Notes: generated by a model not told the origin, from the letters alone. Counted from the stretch's first letter, positions 17,179-27,780 are shown. The stretch is 48,562 nt of DNA from an uncultured Roseburia sp. (GCA_944380515.1 CALWHT010000059.1:1-48562); one strand, 5' to 3'. Numbers and translations: made by a program.

Positions 17179-19059
17179 ATGACGACAAAACAGAAAAAAA
17201 TGCTGTATCGTATTATTGCCGCGTTTGTACTGTTTTTTGCATTGATGATTGCGGAGCACACGGGAGCGCTTTCCGGGGTGAATCCGCTGCTGCTGTTTGT
17301 TTTGTATGTGATTCCGTATCTTATGATCGGATATGATATTATATGGAAAGCCTTCCGCAATATCCGCCATGGGCAGGTATTTGACGAGAACTTTCTGATG
17401 ATGCTGGCAACCTTTGGAGCCTTCGGTGTGCAGGAATATTCCGAGGCGGTTGCCGTCATGCTGTTTTATCAGGTAGGGGAGCTGTTTCAGAACTATGCGG
17501 TTGGAAAATCCAGACAGTCCATTTCCGACATGATGAATATTTGTCCGGAATATGCCAATATCGAGGAGAACGGGAGTTTGACGCAGGTGGATCCGGATGA
17601 TGTCGAGGTGGGAAGCATTATCGTCGTGAAGCCGGGCGAGCGGATTCCGCTTGACGGTATTGTGACGGAGGGAGCCTCCATGATAGATACGGCGGCGCTG
17701 ACCGGAGAATCCGTACCCCGAAAGGTGTCCGTGGGCGATGAAATTATCAGTGGCTGCGTCAACGGAAGCAATACGTTAAAAGTCAGGGTGACGAAGGCCT
17801 TTGAGGATTCCACGGTTGCCAGAATTTTAGAGCTGGTCGAAAATGCCGGCAGCAAAAAAGCGAAAGTCGAGAATTTTATCACAAGATTTGCAAAATATTA
17901 TACGCCTGTTGTTACCATTGCGGCGGTTCTTCTGGCGATTGTGCCTCCGCTTGTGCTCGGGGGCGGCTTTGGAGAATGGATTCGGAGAGCATGCATCTTT
18001 CTTGTAATTTCCTGCCCGTGCGCACTTGTCATATCGGTTCCGCTCGGCTTTTTCGGTGGTATCGGCGCGGCGTCCAAAATCGGTGTGCTGGTGAAGGGAA
18101 GCAATTATTTAGAGGCGGTTGCCGAGATGACAACGATTGTTTTTGATAAGACGGGAACTCTGACAAAGGGGGAATTTAAGGTGTCGGAGGTACTGCCTGC
18201 CGGGGCAGGCACGGAAGCAGCGGCGAAGGAGGAGCTGCTTGCGCTTGCGGCGCACGGCGAGGGCTATTCCAACCATCCAATCGCACATTCGATCCGCGAG
18301 GCTTACGGAAAGCCGCTTTCGATGGAGCGTGTATCGGGTACGGAGGAAATCGCTGGGCACGGAATCCATACCTTTATTGACGGCAGAGAGGTATATCTTG
18401 GCAATGCAAAGCTGATGGAGAGGGAGCAGATTGGCTACACTGAAAATAAAAGCGCGGGAACCGTGGTATATGTGGCCTGCGACGGCGTTTTTGCCGGAAG
18501 CATCGTGATTTCGGATACCCTCAAGGAGGGCAGTAAAGAGGCGATCCGTGACATGAAGCGCGTCGGTGTACAGCGGACGGTAATGCTGACCGGAGACCGA
18601 AAGGCGGCGGCGCTTTCCGTGGCAGCGGAGCTTGGTATTGATGAAGTGCATGCGGAACTCCTTCCGGAGGATAAGGTCGGAGAGGTAGAGCGGCTGTTAG
18701 ACAGGTGCGCGGGAAAGGAAAAGCTTGCCTTTGTAGGGGACGGGATCAATGACGCGCCGGTATTGATGCGCGCGGATGTCGGAATTGCGATGGGAAGCAT
18801 GGGCTCCGACGCGGCAATCGAGGCGGCGGATATCGTGCTGATGGATGACGACGTGAGAAAAATTGCATCCCTGGTGCGCATCTCGCGCAAAACCCTTGCC
18901 ATCGTAAAGCAGAATATCGTGTTTGCCCTGGGGATTAAGGCGCTGGTGCTTGTGCTTGGAGCGTTCGGCGTGGCGAATATGTGGGAGGCGGTCTTTGCGG
19001 ATGTCGGCGTCTCTGTCATTGCCATCTTAAATTCGATGCGAACTTTGAAGGAAAAATAA
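17179..19059 (+). CDS. CadA/ZntA-like P1B-type heavy-metal ATPase
   Basis: The 626-aa membrane ATPase has the metal-site motif 'SCPCALV' near residue 278, the phosphorylation motif 'DKTGTLT' near 323, an HP-type motif in 'GYSNHPIAHS' and 'GDGINDAPVL' near 520. CPC plus the context (ArsR, HMA protein) points to export of Zn2+/Cd2+/Pb2+. It has no N-terminal HMA domain. Start 17179 is chosen for AGAGG upstream and because it opens directly into the first membrane helix; 17125 is an in-frame alternative. Confidence 0.93.
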   Translation: MTTKQKKMLYRIIAAFVLFFALMIAEHTGALSGVNPLLLFVLYVIPYLMIGYDIIWKAFRNIRHGQVFDENFLMMLATFGAFGVQEYSEAVAVMLFYQVGELFQNYAVGKSRQSISDMMNICPEYANIEENGSLTQVDPDDVEVGSIIVVKPGERIPLDGIVTEGASMIDTAALTGESVPRKVSVGDEIISGCVNGSNTLKVRVTKAFEDSTVARILELVENAGSKKAKVENFITRFAKYYTPVVTIAAVLLAIVPPLVLGGGFGEWIRRACIFLVISCPCALVISVPLGFFGGIGAASKIGVLVKGSNYLEAVAEMTTIVFDKTGTLTKGEFKVSEVLPAGAGTEAAAKEELLALAAHGEGYSNHPIAHSIREAYGKPLSMERVSGTEEIAGHGIHTFIDGREVYLGNAKLMEREQIGYTENKSAGTVVYVACDGVFAGSIVISDTLKEGSKEAIRDMKRVGVQRTVMLTGDRKAAALSVAAELGIDEVHAELLPEDKVGEVERLLDRCAGKEKLAFVGDGINDAPVLMRADVGIAMGSMGSDAAIEAADIVLMDDDVRKIASLVRISRKTLAIVKQNIVFALGIKALVLVLGAFGVANMWEAVFADVGVSVIAILNSMRTLKEK

Positions 19060-19062
19060 CTC

Positions 19063-19123
19063 ATTGAGGAAAATTCTCAATAAGGGAAAAAACATAGAAA
19101 AATCCTGTTTAGAGGTATATAAT
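19063..19123 (+). promoter_or_regulatory. Fur-box-like dyad and promoter before the second metal cluster
   Basis: ATTGAG (19063-19068) and CTCAAT (19076-19081) form an inverted repeat with a 7-base centre. Read as 7-1-7 it resembles a Fur box. A -10 TATAAT lies at 19118-19123 with a weak -35. It would place the genes at 19158-21770 under iron control, which is an inference. Confidence 0.5.
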
Positions 19124-19157
19124 TCAGTAAAATGTCATAAGGAGGCGGAAAAGGAAC

Positions 19158-19238
19158 ATGGAAAAACACAGATTTTGGGCATGGGCAATGATTGTATGCC
19201 TGATTATGACAATCTATACGGGTTATAAGCATAAATAG
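19158..19238 (+). CDS. 26-aa single-helix membrane peptide
   Basis: The short frame has a strong ribosome binding site (AAGGAGG, 19139-19145) and encodes a 26-residue peptide. It has a basic start ('EKHR'), about 16 hydrophobic residues and a basic tail ('GYKHK'). It is too short for routine gene callers but is placed exactly as the first gene of the cluster, 12 bp before the next gene. Small peptides of this kind are common beside metal ATPases in Clostridia; no function is known. Confidence 0.65.
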   Translation: MEKHRFWAWAMIVCLIMTIYTGYKHK

Positions 19239-19250
19239 GAGGAAAGTAAG

Positions 19251-19562
19251 ATGTTGGATTGTTTGAAAGCGGTCAACTGGAAAAAAACGGGAATTTTCGC
19301 TGCGGGCGTATTGTTCGGAACAGCGGGCGTCAAGATTTTGTCAAGCAAGGATGCAAAGAAGGTCTATACCAACTGTACGGCGGCTGCGCTGCGGGCAAAG
19401 GAATGTGTGATGAAGACAGTCTCCACGGTTCAGGAAAACGCGGAGGATATTTACGCGGAGGCAAAAAGCATAAATGAGGAACGCGCGGCACAGGCCGAGG
19501 CGGCTGCCTTTGATGCGGAAGAAGAAAAAGAAAGTGCTGCAAACGGGACAGCGGAAGCATAG
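19251..19562 (+). CDS. Small membrane-anchored protein (DUF6110-like), possible FezA-type
   Basis: The 103-aa protein has one N-terminal hydrophobic segment (about 13-31) with GxxxG spacing ('GVLFG'), then a long, charged Ala/Glu-rich helix ending in an acidic tail. From memory it resembles the DUF6110 family, but I cannot verify this. It has a strong RBS (AGGAGG) and precedes a P1B ATPase, separated by a terminator-like hairpin. The arrangement recalls ferrosome (fez) clusters, where a small GxxxG membrane protein accompanies a P1B-6 ATPase. That function is an inference. Confidence 0.6.
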   Translation: MLDCLKAVNWKKTGIFAAGVLFGTAGVKILSSKDAKKVYTNCTAAALRAKECVMKTVSTVQENAEDIYAEAKSINEERAAQAEAAAFDAEEEKESAANGTAEA

Positions 19563-19593
19563 AGGCTATTTATTTCCTAAGACAGGAAGCGTG

Positions 19594-19635
19594 ATAAAAC
19601 ACCTGCGGAATCTTGATTTTCCGCAGGTGTTTTAT
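19594..19635. terminator. Bidirectional terminator-like hairpin
   Basis: A 17-bp perfect stem (ATAAAACACCTGCGGAA with its complement) and an 8-base loop have T-rich 3' sides on both strands. It lies between the small membrane protein and the second ATPase, so it may only partly attenuate the operon. Confidence 0.8.
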
Positions 19636-19694
19636 ACAACGCGCCAAAAATCGTGCCGGAGAGCGAAAGTATGCCGGCGGAAATGGAGCGGAGA

Positions 19695-21770
19695 ATGAAA
19701 TTTGTCATAAAACATGAAATCAAAGGACGTATGCGGATTCACGCTGTTTCATACCGGATGAGCTGCGCCGAGGCGGACACGCTGCTTTATTTTCTGCATA
19801 CAAACAAATATGTGACCTTTGCCAGGGTTTATGAGCGCACGGGGGATGCCGTGATTTCCTATGTGGGGGAGAGGGAGAATATCATCCGTGCATTGCGGGG
19901 ATTTTCATACGAAAAGACAGAAGTTCCGGCGGGGGTCATTGAAAATTCCGGCCGGGAGTTAAATGCGCAGTATCAGGAGAAGCTTATCGGACAGATACTT
20001 ATGCGGTATGCGGGAAAAATGTTCCTGCCTTATCCGCTGCGGGCCTGCCTTATAACGATAAAGTCCGTAAAATATATTTATCAGGGGATAAAGACGCTTT
20101 TACAGAAAAAAATCGAGGTTCCGGTACTTGACGCTGCGGCAATCGGGGTATCGGTACTCCGCAATGATATTGAGACGGCAGGCTCCGTCATGTTTTTGCT
20201 TGGAATCGGAGAACTGCTTGAGGAGTGGACACATAAAAAGTCCGTGGACGACCTTGCTAGAACCATGTCTTTAAATGTGGGAAAGGTCTGGTTAAAGCGG
20301 GAAGGACAGGAGGTCCTCGTCGCTTCTGATGAGATTCGGCCCGGGGACGAGGTGACGGTACATATGGGCAGCGTCATTCCGTTTGACGGAGTGGTGACGG
20401 ACGGGGAAGCGATGGTGAATCAGTCGTCCTTAACCGGAGAATCCATTCCGGTAAGGAGAGTAAAAGAAAATACTGTCTATGCCGGCACGGTGGTAGAGGA
20501 AGGGGAACTGACGGTTTTCGTCCGGGAAGTCGGCGGCTCGAGCCGTTATGAAAAGATTGTCAAAATGATAGAGGAGTCCGAAAAATTGAAGTCAGCGCTC
20601 GAGGGGAGGGCGGAGCATCTGGCGGATAAGCTGGTGCCCTATACCCTGGGCGGTACGGTGCTCACCTGGCTTTTGACGCGGAATGTGACGAAGGCGCTGT
20701 CTGTTTTGATGGTGGATTTCTCCTGTGCGCTGAAGCTGGCCATGCCAATCGCCGTCCTCTCGGCCATCCGCGAGGCAAGCCTGCACCATGTGACGGTCAA
20801 GGGCGGGAAATACCTCGAAGCGGTTGCCCAGGCGGATACGATTGTGTTTGACAAAACCGGGACGCTTACGAAAGCCAGGCCGACCGTGGTAGACGTTGTT
20901 CCCTTTAACGGGGAAACGCCGGATGAGCTTTTGCGCATTGCGGCATGCCTGGAGGAGCATTTTCCACATTCTATGGCAAAAGCGGTCGTGGATGCGGCGA
21001 AGCGGAAAAATCTGGAGCACGAGGAGATGCATTCTAAGGTAGAATACGTGGTGGCGCATGGAATCTCTACGACGATAGAGGGGAAACGCGCGGTCATCGG
21101 CAGCAGCCATTTTGTGTTTGAGGATGAAAAATGCGTGGTTCCCGAAGGGAAAGAAGGGCTCTTTGATGCACTGCCCAAAGAATATTCTCACCTGTACCTC
21201 GCCATTGAGGGCAGGCTTGCCGGGGTTATCTGTATCGAGGATCCGCTGCGCGAGGAGGCGGCTGCCGTGATTACTTCCCTGAAAAGAGCGGGAATTTCAA
21301 AGGTCGTCATGATGACGGGGGACAGTGAGCGTACCGCCTGCGCCATTGCACGGCGCGTCGGCGTGGATGAATATTATTCCGAGGTGCTGCCGGAGGATAA
21401 GGCGGGCTTTGTGGAGAGAGAAAAGGCTGCCGGAAGAAAGGTAATCATGATTGGCGACGGCATCAACGATTCTCCGGCGCTTTCCGCTGCCGATGTGGGG
21501 ATTGCCATCAGCGACGGTGCCGAGATTGCGCGGGAAATTGCAGATATCACCATCGGGGCGGATGATTTGTATCAGATTGTGACATTAAAGCTGTTAAGCG
21601 ACAATCTGATGAAGCGAATCCACACCAATTACCGGGTCATTGTCGGCTTCAATGCGGGACTGATTCTTTGCGGCGTGACGGGGCTGCTTCAGCCGACGGC
21701 CTCGGCGCTTCTGCATAATACGTCCACCCTGCTGATTGGTCTGAAAAGCATGCAGAATCTTCTGGACTGA
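19695..21770 (+). CDS. P1B-type metal ATPase lacking CPC (P1B-6 / FezB-like candidate)
   Basis: The 691-aa ATPase has 'DKTGTLT' near residue 386, 'LTGES' near 248 and 'GDGINDSPAL' near 590. Its membrane metal-site motif reads 'DFSCALKLAMP' (near 340) instead of CPC. The N-terminal HMA-like domain has lost CxxC and begins with a basic 'KGRMRIH'. This combination separates it from the CadA-like paralogue 0.6 kb upstream and fits the P1B-6 group linked to iron and ferrosome formation. Start 19695 is chosen because GGAGCGGAG lies just before it. The metal is not proven. Confidence 0.8.
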   Translation: MKFVIKHEIKGRMRIHAVSYRMSCAEADTLLYFLHTNKYVTFARVYERTGDAVISYVGERENIIRALRGFSYEKTEVPAGVIENSGRELNAQYQEKLIGQILMRYAGKMFLPYPLRACLITIKSVKYIYQGIKTLLQKKIEVPVLDAAAIGVSVLRNDIETAGSVMFLLGIGELLEEWTHKKSVDDLARTMSLNVGKVWLKREGQEVLVASDEIRPGDEVTVHMGSVIPFDGVVTDGEAMVNQSSLTGESIPVRRVKENTVYAGTVVEEGELTVFVREVGGSSRYEKIVKMIEESEKLKSALEGRAEHLADKLVPYTLGGTVLTWLLTRNVTKALSVLMVDFSCALKLAMPIAVLSAIREASLHHVTVKGGKYLEAVAQADTIVFDKTGTLTKARPTVVDVVPFNGETPDELLRIAACLEEHFPHSMAKAVVDAAKRKNLEHEEMHSKVEYVVAHGISTTIEGKRAVIGSSHFVFEDEKCVVPEGKEGLFDALPKEYSHLYLAIEGRLAGVICIEDPLREEAAAVITSLKRAGISKVVMMTGDSERTACAIARRVGVDEYYSEVLPEDKAGFVEREKAAGRKVIMIGDGINDSPALSAADVGIAISDGAEIAREIADITIGADDLYQIVTLKLLSDNLMKRIHTNYRVIVGFNAGLILCGVTGLLQPTASALLHNTSTLLIGLKSMQNLLD

Positions 21771-21817
21771 CCGGGCATACAGCCTTGCATGTATCTTAAT
21801 TAGAACAAGCAAAGTAC

Positions 21818-21845
21818 TTGAAATTCCATACGGATATTATATAAT
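21818..21845 (+). promoter_or_regulatory. Promoter of the hydrogenase-like gene
   Basis: TTGAAA (21818-21823) and TATAAT (21840-21845) have a 16-bp spacer, about 55 bp upstream of the start codon. Confidence 0.65.
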
Positions 21846-21899
21846 GAAGTCAACTGGTTAAAAACTTAACAATTGAGAAGATAAGCGAGGTAGAATACG

Positions 21900-23348
21900 A
21901 TGTATGCTGACGAGAATGTGATTAAGATTAAGCATGATGTGCTTCACGAGGTTGCAAAGCTGGCATTCGCCGGGGAATTGGACGCAAAGAGAGATCATAT
22001 TGCGATGGAATTAATCCCGGGCCCGACACCGCAGTTCCGCTGCTGTATCTATAAGGAAAGAGAAATTATCCGCCAGAGGGTGAGACTTGCGGAAGGGAAA
22101 GCGCCGGGAGCAATAGACGACGGCAATGTCATCCAGGTAATCAGCTCAGCCTGCGAAGACTGTCCGATTTCCAGCTATGTCGTGACGGAGAACTGCCAGA
22201 ACTGTATCGGAAAGGCATGTATCAATGCCTGCAAGTTCGGGGCAATCGAGCCGGGAAGAACGCGTTCCCACATTGATGCTTCCAAATGTAAGGAGTGCGG
22301 AAAGTGCGCGCAGGCGTGTCCGTATAACGCGATTGCGCATTTAAAGAGACCGTGTAAGTTCAGCTGCCCGGTCAACGCGATTACATATGACGAGCACGGA
22401 ATTTCCGTCATTGACAAGAGCAAATGTATTCGCTGCGGAAAATGTATCCACAGCTGTCCGTTTGGAGCGATCGGTTCCAAGACGTTTATCGTGGATGTGA
22501 TTGAGGCGCTCAAATCCGGCAAGCACGTTTATGCGATGGCTGCGCCGGCTACCGAGGGACAGTTCGGTGCGGATATCACGATGGAAAGCTGGAGAAGGGC
22601 AATGAAAGAGGTTGGCTTCACAGATTTCTATGACGTGGGACTCGGCGGCGACATGACTTCTGCATATGAGGCGGAGGAATGGGCAGAGGCCTACAGGGAA
22701 GGCAAGAAAAAAGTTACTTCCTGCTGTCCGGCATTTGTCAACATGGTACGTCTGCATTATCCGGAGCTTGCCGATTGCGTATCTACGACGGTTTCCCCGA
22801 TGTGTGCAGTGTCCCGCCTGATTAAGGCAAAGGATCCGGAGGCCATTACCGTGTTTATCGGACCGTGCCTTGCGAAGAAGTCTGAGGTTGTGGACCAGAA
22901 GATTGAGGGAAATGCCGACTATGTCCTGACCTACAGTGAGATTCGTGCGATTATGAAGGCAAAGCATGTCGTGCTTCAGCCGTGTGAAAATATTAATCAG
23001 GAGGCATCCGTATACGGAAAACGCTTTGCAAATTCCGGCGGTGTTACCGCTGCCGTGCTGCAGAGCTTAAAGGAGTCCGAAGAAAATATTGACGCAAAGG
23101 TATGCAGGGCAAACGGAGCCGCGGAATGTAAAAAAGCACTGCTTCTGTTAAAGGCTGCAAGACTGCCGGAGGATTTCATCGAAGGAATGGCATGTGAAGG
23201 CGGCTGTGTCGGAGGACCGAGTGCTTACAATGACCAGATTTCCTCCAAGAAGAGTCGTGACGCGCTGATTGCAGGGGCGGACGCGCGTGGAATCCACGAA
23301 AACCTGGCAAATTACGATATGGAAAGCTTTTCTATGCACCGCGAATAG
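21900..23348 (+). CDS. Monomeric [FeFe] hydrogenase, group B-like
   Basis: The 482-aa protein carries several Cys clusters for 4Fe-4S centres in the first 200 residues ('CKECGKCAQACP', 'CIRCGKCIHSCP'). The three H-cluster motifs follow: 'TSCCPAF' near 273, 'GPCLAKKSE' near 320 and 'MACEGGCVGGP' near 430. All four H-cluster Cys are present. The GPCLAKK form and overall layout fit group B enzymes rather than the classic group A. The role could be H2 production or uptake linked to ferredoxin, or redox sensing. It is monocistronic with its own promoter and a terminator. Confidence 0.85.
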   Translation: MYADENVIKIKHDVLHEVAKLAFAGELDAKRDHIAMELIPGPTPQFRCCIYKEREIIRQRVRLAEGKAPGAIDDGNVIQVISSACEDCPISSYVVTENCQNCIGKACINACKFGAIEPGRTRSHIDASKCKECGKCAQACPYNAIAHLKRPCKFSCPVNAITYDEHGISVIDKSKCIRCGKCIHSCPFGAIGSKTFIVDVIEALKSGKHVYAMAAPATEGQFGADITMESWRRAMKEVGFTDFYDVGLGGDMTSAYEAEEWAEAYREGKKKVTSCCPAFVNMVRLHYPELADCVSTTVSPMCAVSRLIKAKDPEAITVFIGPCLAKKSEVVDQKIEGNADYVLTYSEIRAIMKAKHVVLQPCENINQEASVYGKRFANSGGVTAAVLQSLKESEENIDAKVCRANGAAECKKALLLLKAARLPEDFIEGMACEGGCVGGPSAYNDQISSKKSRDALIAGADARGIHENLANYDMESFSMHRE

Positions 23349-23375
23349 CGGGGCGTGCATCGCGAATAGCGGGGC
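23341..23375 (+). repeat. Short tandem duplication at the hydrogenase stop codon
   Basis: GCGAATAGCGGGGC occurs twice with a 21-bp period (23341-23354 and 23362-23375). The first copy contains the stop codon. It looks like a slippage duplication. Confidence 0.7.
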
Positions 23376-23394
23376 CTTTCCTAATGAAATAACA

Positions 23395-23440
23395 AAAAGA
23401 TTCTGCCGGATTGACAAAGTGCAATCCGGCAGAATCTTTT
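23395..23440. terminator. Intrinsic terminator (bidirectional)
   Basis: An 18-bp A/T-flanked stem (AAAAGATTCTGCCGGATTG with its complement) around an 8-base loop ends in TCTTTT. Confidence 0.9.
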
Positions 23441-23463
23441 CTATGGAATGAAAGGAGCGGCAT

Positions 23464-24246
23464 ATGAAAAAGGCAGTATTTTTTGACATAGACGGTACAC
23501 TCTGGGATGCTTCCATGAGGATTCCGCCGAGTACGGCAGAAGCAATCGGGGCACTCCGGAAAAACGGGCATTACGCGTTTCTCTGCAGCGGCAGGAGTAA
23601 ATCAAACATCAAAAGCCCGAAGCTTTTAAGCCTGGGCTTTGACGGCATGGTGGCGGCGTGTGGGACTCATATCGAATTTGAGGGGAAAAAGCTGTTTGAA
23701 CACCTGCTTTCCCGGCGGCAGATTCTCCACGCCCTTTCCGTTCTGCGCAGGCACGGCAGTCCGGTGGTATTGGAGGGACCGAATTATATTTACGTGGATG
23801 AGGCCGATTTTAAAGAGGACCCCTACGTGATTCATCTGCGCCGGGAGCTCGGGGAGGCGTTAAAGGAAATCACGGGAGCGGAGGAATATGAGGTGAATAA
23901 GATGAGCGCCGGGCTAAAGGGTGCGGATATTCACCAGTTGAAAGAAGAACTGGGCGAGGAATTTGACATGATACACCACGAGGCGGACGGTATTCTGGAA
24001 ATCGGTCAGACAGGATATTCCAAGGCGACCGGGATAAAGCGCCTCTGCGGCATGCTCGGCATCGCAAGGGAGGATACCTATGCGTTCGGGGACAGCGCCA
24101 ACGATTTGGAAATGCTCTCTTATGTAGGCCACGGAATCGCCATGGGAAACGGTACAAAAGAGGCAAAGACAGCGGCAGAGTATGTTACGGAGGATATTCA
24201 CAGTGACGGCATTCAGAGCGGGCTTGCGCATTACGGGCTGATATAG
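23464..24246 (+). CDS. HAD-superfamily (Cof-type) phosphatase
   Basis: The 260-aa protein has HAD motif I 'FFDIDGTLW' at residues 6-14, motif II 'CSGRS' near 41, a C2-type cap, and motif IV 'GDSANDLEML' near 210. Cof-type HADs dephosphorylate sugar phosphates, PLP or flavin intermediates; the substrate is unknown. The RBS AAAGGAG is upstream. The next gene starts 15 bp after the stop, so the two form an operon. Confidence 0.92.
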   Translation: MKKAVFFDIDGTLWDASMRIPPSTAEAIGALRKNGHYAFLCSGRSKSNIKSPKLLSLGFDGMVAACGTHIEFEGKKLFEHLLSRRQILHALSVLRRHGSPVVLEGPNYIYVDEADFKEDPYVIHLRRELGEALKEITGAEEYEVNKMSAGLKGADIHQLKEELGEEFDMIHHEADGILEIGQTGYSKATGIKRLCGMLGIAREDTYAFGDSANDLEMLSYVGHGIAMGNGTKEAKTAAEYVTEDIHSDGIQSGLAHYGLI

Positions 24247-24261
24247 CTGATGGAGGTTGCT

Positions 24262-25404
24262 ATGGCAAATATGATGGATTATCTCGCGTGGAGAGGCGAC
24301 TTAAGCTTTGCGGCATCGGAGTTTAATGAGGTCGACAGCCTGATTTTATCACAGCTTGTCTATGTGGACTTGGATGGAATCGTGCCGGGCACCGATACGA
24401 AGGAGAGCATTTCTCTGGCGGAGGCATCGGAAAGCTACTGGGAAACGCACGACCGGGAGGAAATACTTTCGAGAGTCTCCATGACAAAATCAGCGCCGTT
24501 TGTCATGAAAAAAATGGCAAAGACCAGGCGCTTTTCCAATCTCCGTCTTCGGGGGTATGTCAACGACATCAACGACGAGGAACAGTCGCAGTTTTCCGTG
24601 ATGTGCGTAACCTTTCCGGACGAAACTCTTTATGTGGCCTTCCGGGGAACGGACAATACGATTACCGGGTGGCGTGAGGACTTTAATATGGGTTATCTGT
24701 CCGAGACGCCGGGACAGTTAAAAGCGGTGGCTTACTTAAACCGGATGGCTGCGGACGCGGAGACGGTCATGGTGGGCGGACACTCGAAGGGCGGCAATTT
24801 TGCGGTCTATGCCTCCGTCAGGTGCAGACCGGACATACAGGAGAAAATCGTGCGGGTGTACAGCAACGACGGGCCCGGCTTTCAAAAAAGTATGATAGGG
24901 AGTCCGGAATATCAGAGAATGCTCCCGAAAATCGAGACCATCCTGCCGGAATCCTCGATTGTGGGGATGCTGCTGGAGCATCAGGAAAGCTATCGGGTTG
25001 TGAGAAGCTCCCACAGCGGCATCCAGCAGCATGATGCTATGTCCTGGGAAATTCTCGGCAATTCCTTTGTGTACGTTGAGGAGGTGGCGGCGCAGAGCGT
25101 CCTGCTCGACGAGACGATGAAGGCCTGGCTGTATCAGCTCGACGGGGAAGAGCGGGAGCAGATTGTAGATACGATATTCGGGATGCTGGAGGCGGCAAAT
25201 ATCCGGACATTGGAGGATTTTTACCGGAGCAAATGGAAAAAGGTCCAGGAGCTTCTGCGGGCGAAAAGCAGGCTGCCGGAGGACCGTCAGAAACTGTTTG
25301 CCAGAGCGTTAAAGCTGCTTTGGAGCGAGGGAAACAAGACGGTCAAAAAGAGGGTGCGCCAGGCCGTTGCGGGCAAGCGGGAAGGGTCAAAATCCCATTT
25401 CTAA
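24262..25404 (+). CDS. Mbeg1-like alpha/beta hydrolase (DUF2974)
   Basis: This 380-aa protein is a lipase-like alpha/beta hydrolase. 'GGHSKGGNFA' near residue 171 is the nucleophile elbow, and 'FRGTDNTI' near 125 matches the oxyanion region of class-3-type lipases. The start 'MANMMDYLAWRGDLSF' is typical for the DUF2974 group of Clostridia. 24250 is an in-frame alternative start, but GGAGG precedes 24262. The substrate is unknown. It ends before a purine/A-rich 100-bp stretch without a clear hairpin. Confidence 0.85.
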   Translation: MANMMDYLAWRGDLSFAASEFNEVDSLILSQLVYVDLDGIVPGTDTKESISLAEASESYWETHDREEILSRVSMTKSAPFVMKKMAKTRRFSNLRLRGYVNDINDEEQSQFSVMCVTFPDETLYVAFRGTDNTITGWREDFNMGYLSETPGQLKAVAYLNRMAADAETVMVGGHSKGGNFAVYASVRCRPDIQEKIVRVYSNDGPGFQKSMIGSPEYQRMLPKIETILPESSIVGMLLEHQESYRVVRSSHSGIQQHDAMSWEILGNSFVYVEEVAAQSVLLDETMKAWLYQLDGEEREQIVDTIFGMLEAANIRTLEDFYRSKWKKVQELLRAKSRLPEDRQKLFARALKLLWSEGNKTVKKRVRQAVAGKREGSKSHF

Positions 25405-25512
25405 AAAAAATATAAAATCAAAGAAAATAAGTGAACATATAAAAACGAAAGAAAAAGAGAGAAAATAAAAGAAAAAATTATCATAAATGGAAATAAATGA
25501 GAATATATTTGG

Positions 25513-25579
25513 TTGCAGATTCAAGAGTAAAAATCTATTATATGACTATCGGTTAGCACTCGAATTAAATGAGTGCTAA
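25513..25579 (+). promoter_or_regulatory. groESL promoter with CIRCE operator
   Basis: TTGCAG (25513-25518) and TATTAT (25536-25541) have a 17-bp spacer. They are followed by a perfect CIRCE element: TTAGCACTC (25553-25561), 9 bases, GAGTGCTAA (25571-25579). HrcA is expected to repress here. The hrcA gene is not in the window. Confidence 0.95.
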
Positions 25580-25631
25580 TAACTACTCAAAAGAAATAAA
25601 AACAATGATAGAAAATCAGGAGGCGTACAAC

Positions 25632-25916
25632 ATGAAATTAGTACCATTAAGTGACAGAGTTGTTTTGAAACAATGCGAAGCGGAGGAGACCACGAAATCA
25701 GGTATTATCCTCACCAGCAGTGCGCAGGAGAAGCCCCAGGAGGCAGAAGTGATTGCCGTTGGACCGGGCGGAATGGTAGACGGAAAAGAGATTACGATGC
25801 AGGTAAAAGCCGGACAGAAAGTGATTTATTCGAAATATGCGGGAACCGAGGTAAAGCTGGACGGTGAGGAGTACATCATCGTAAAACAGAACGACATTCT
25901 TGCGGTAGTAGAATAA
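25632..25916 (+). CDS. groES: GroES co-chaperonin
   Basis: The 94-aa protein begins 'KLVPLSDRVVLKQCEAEE', has the mobile-loop segment 'TKSGIILTSSAQEKPQ' (about 19-34) and ends 'IVKQNDILAVVE'. It caps GroEL in the cytoplasm. Start 25632 follows AGGAGG. An upstream in-frame start at 25569 overlaps the CIRCE site and is rejected. Confidence 0.97.
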   Translation: MKLVPLSDRVVLKQCEAEETTKSGIILTSSAQEKPQEAEVIAVGPGGMVDGKEITMQVKAGQKVIYSKYAGTEVKLDGEEYIIVKQNDILAVVE

Positions 25917-26015
25917 CAGACAGCGCGGTGTGGCCGTTTGGCGGCGCACCTTCCGGAAAAGGAAATAAGAGCGGGCAGGCAGCCCGGACAATAAATAAGA
26001 TTTGGAAAGAGGTAA

Positions 26016-27644
<1,629 letters not shown>

Positions 27645-27702
27645 TCCGGCCGGACGGAAAAGAAAAATTCGGTGTCTCTTCGGACTTCGAGGGGACGCAT
27701 TG

Positions 27703-27742
27703 CGCAGAAAGCTTAAGGAAACTTGAGTTTTCTGCGTTTTTT
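27703..27742 (+). terminator. Intrinsic terminator after groEL
   Basis: An 8-bp stem CGCAGAAA/TTTCTGCG with an inner CTTAAG-type stem is followed by six T residues. Confidence 0.9.
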
Positions 27743-27743
27743 G

Positions 27744-27780
27744 TTTCATAGAAAAGAAAGTGTTGGCTTTCCTATGAAAT
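27744..27780. repeat. Dispersed intergenic inverted repeat, copy 3 (short form)
   Basis: TTTCATAGAAAAG and CTTTCCTATGAAA flank an 11-base centre. The arms match copy 1 at 8931-8986, but the ACCTTGTTGCATTAACG centre is deleted. It directly follows the groEL terminator. Confidence 0.6.

Noticed and set aside
23341-23375. Tandem 21-bp repeat as start of a repeat array
   Set aside because: Only two copies at a stop codon; a local slippage duplication explains it.
25403-25510. Purine/A-rich tract before groES as a gene or repeat array
   Set aside because: No frame with an RBS and no regular repeat unit. It appears to be simple A-rich spacer.
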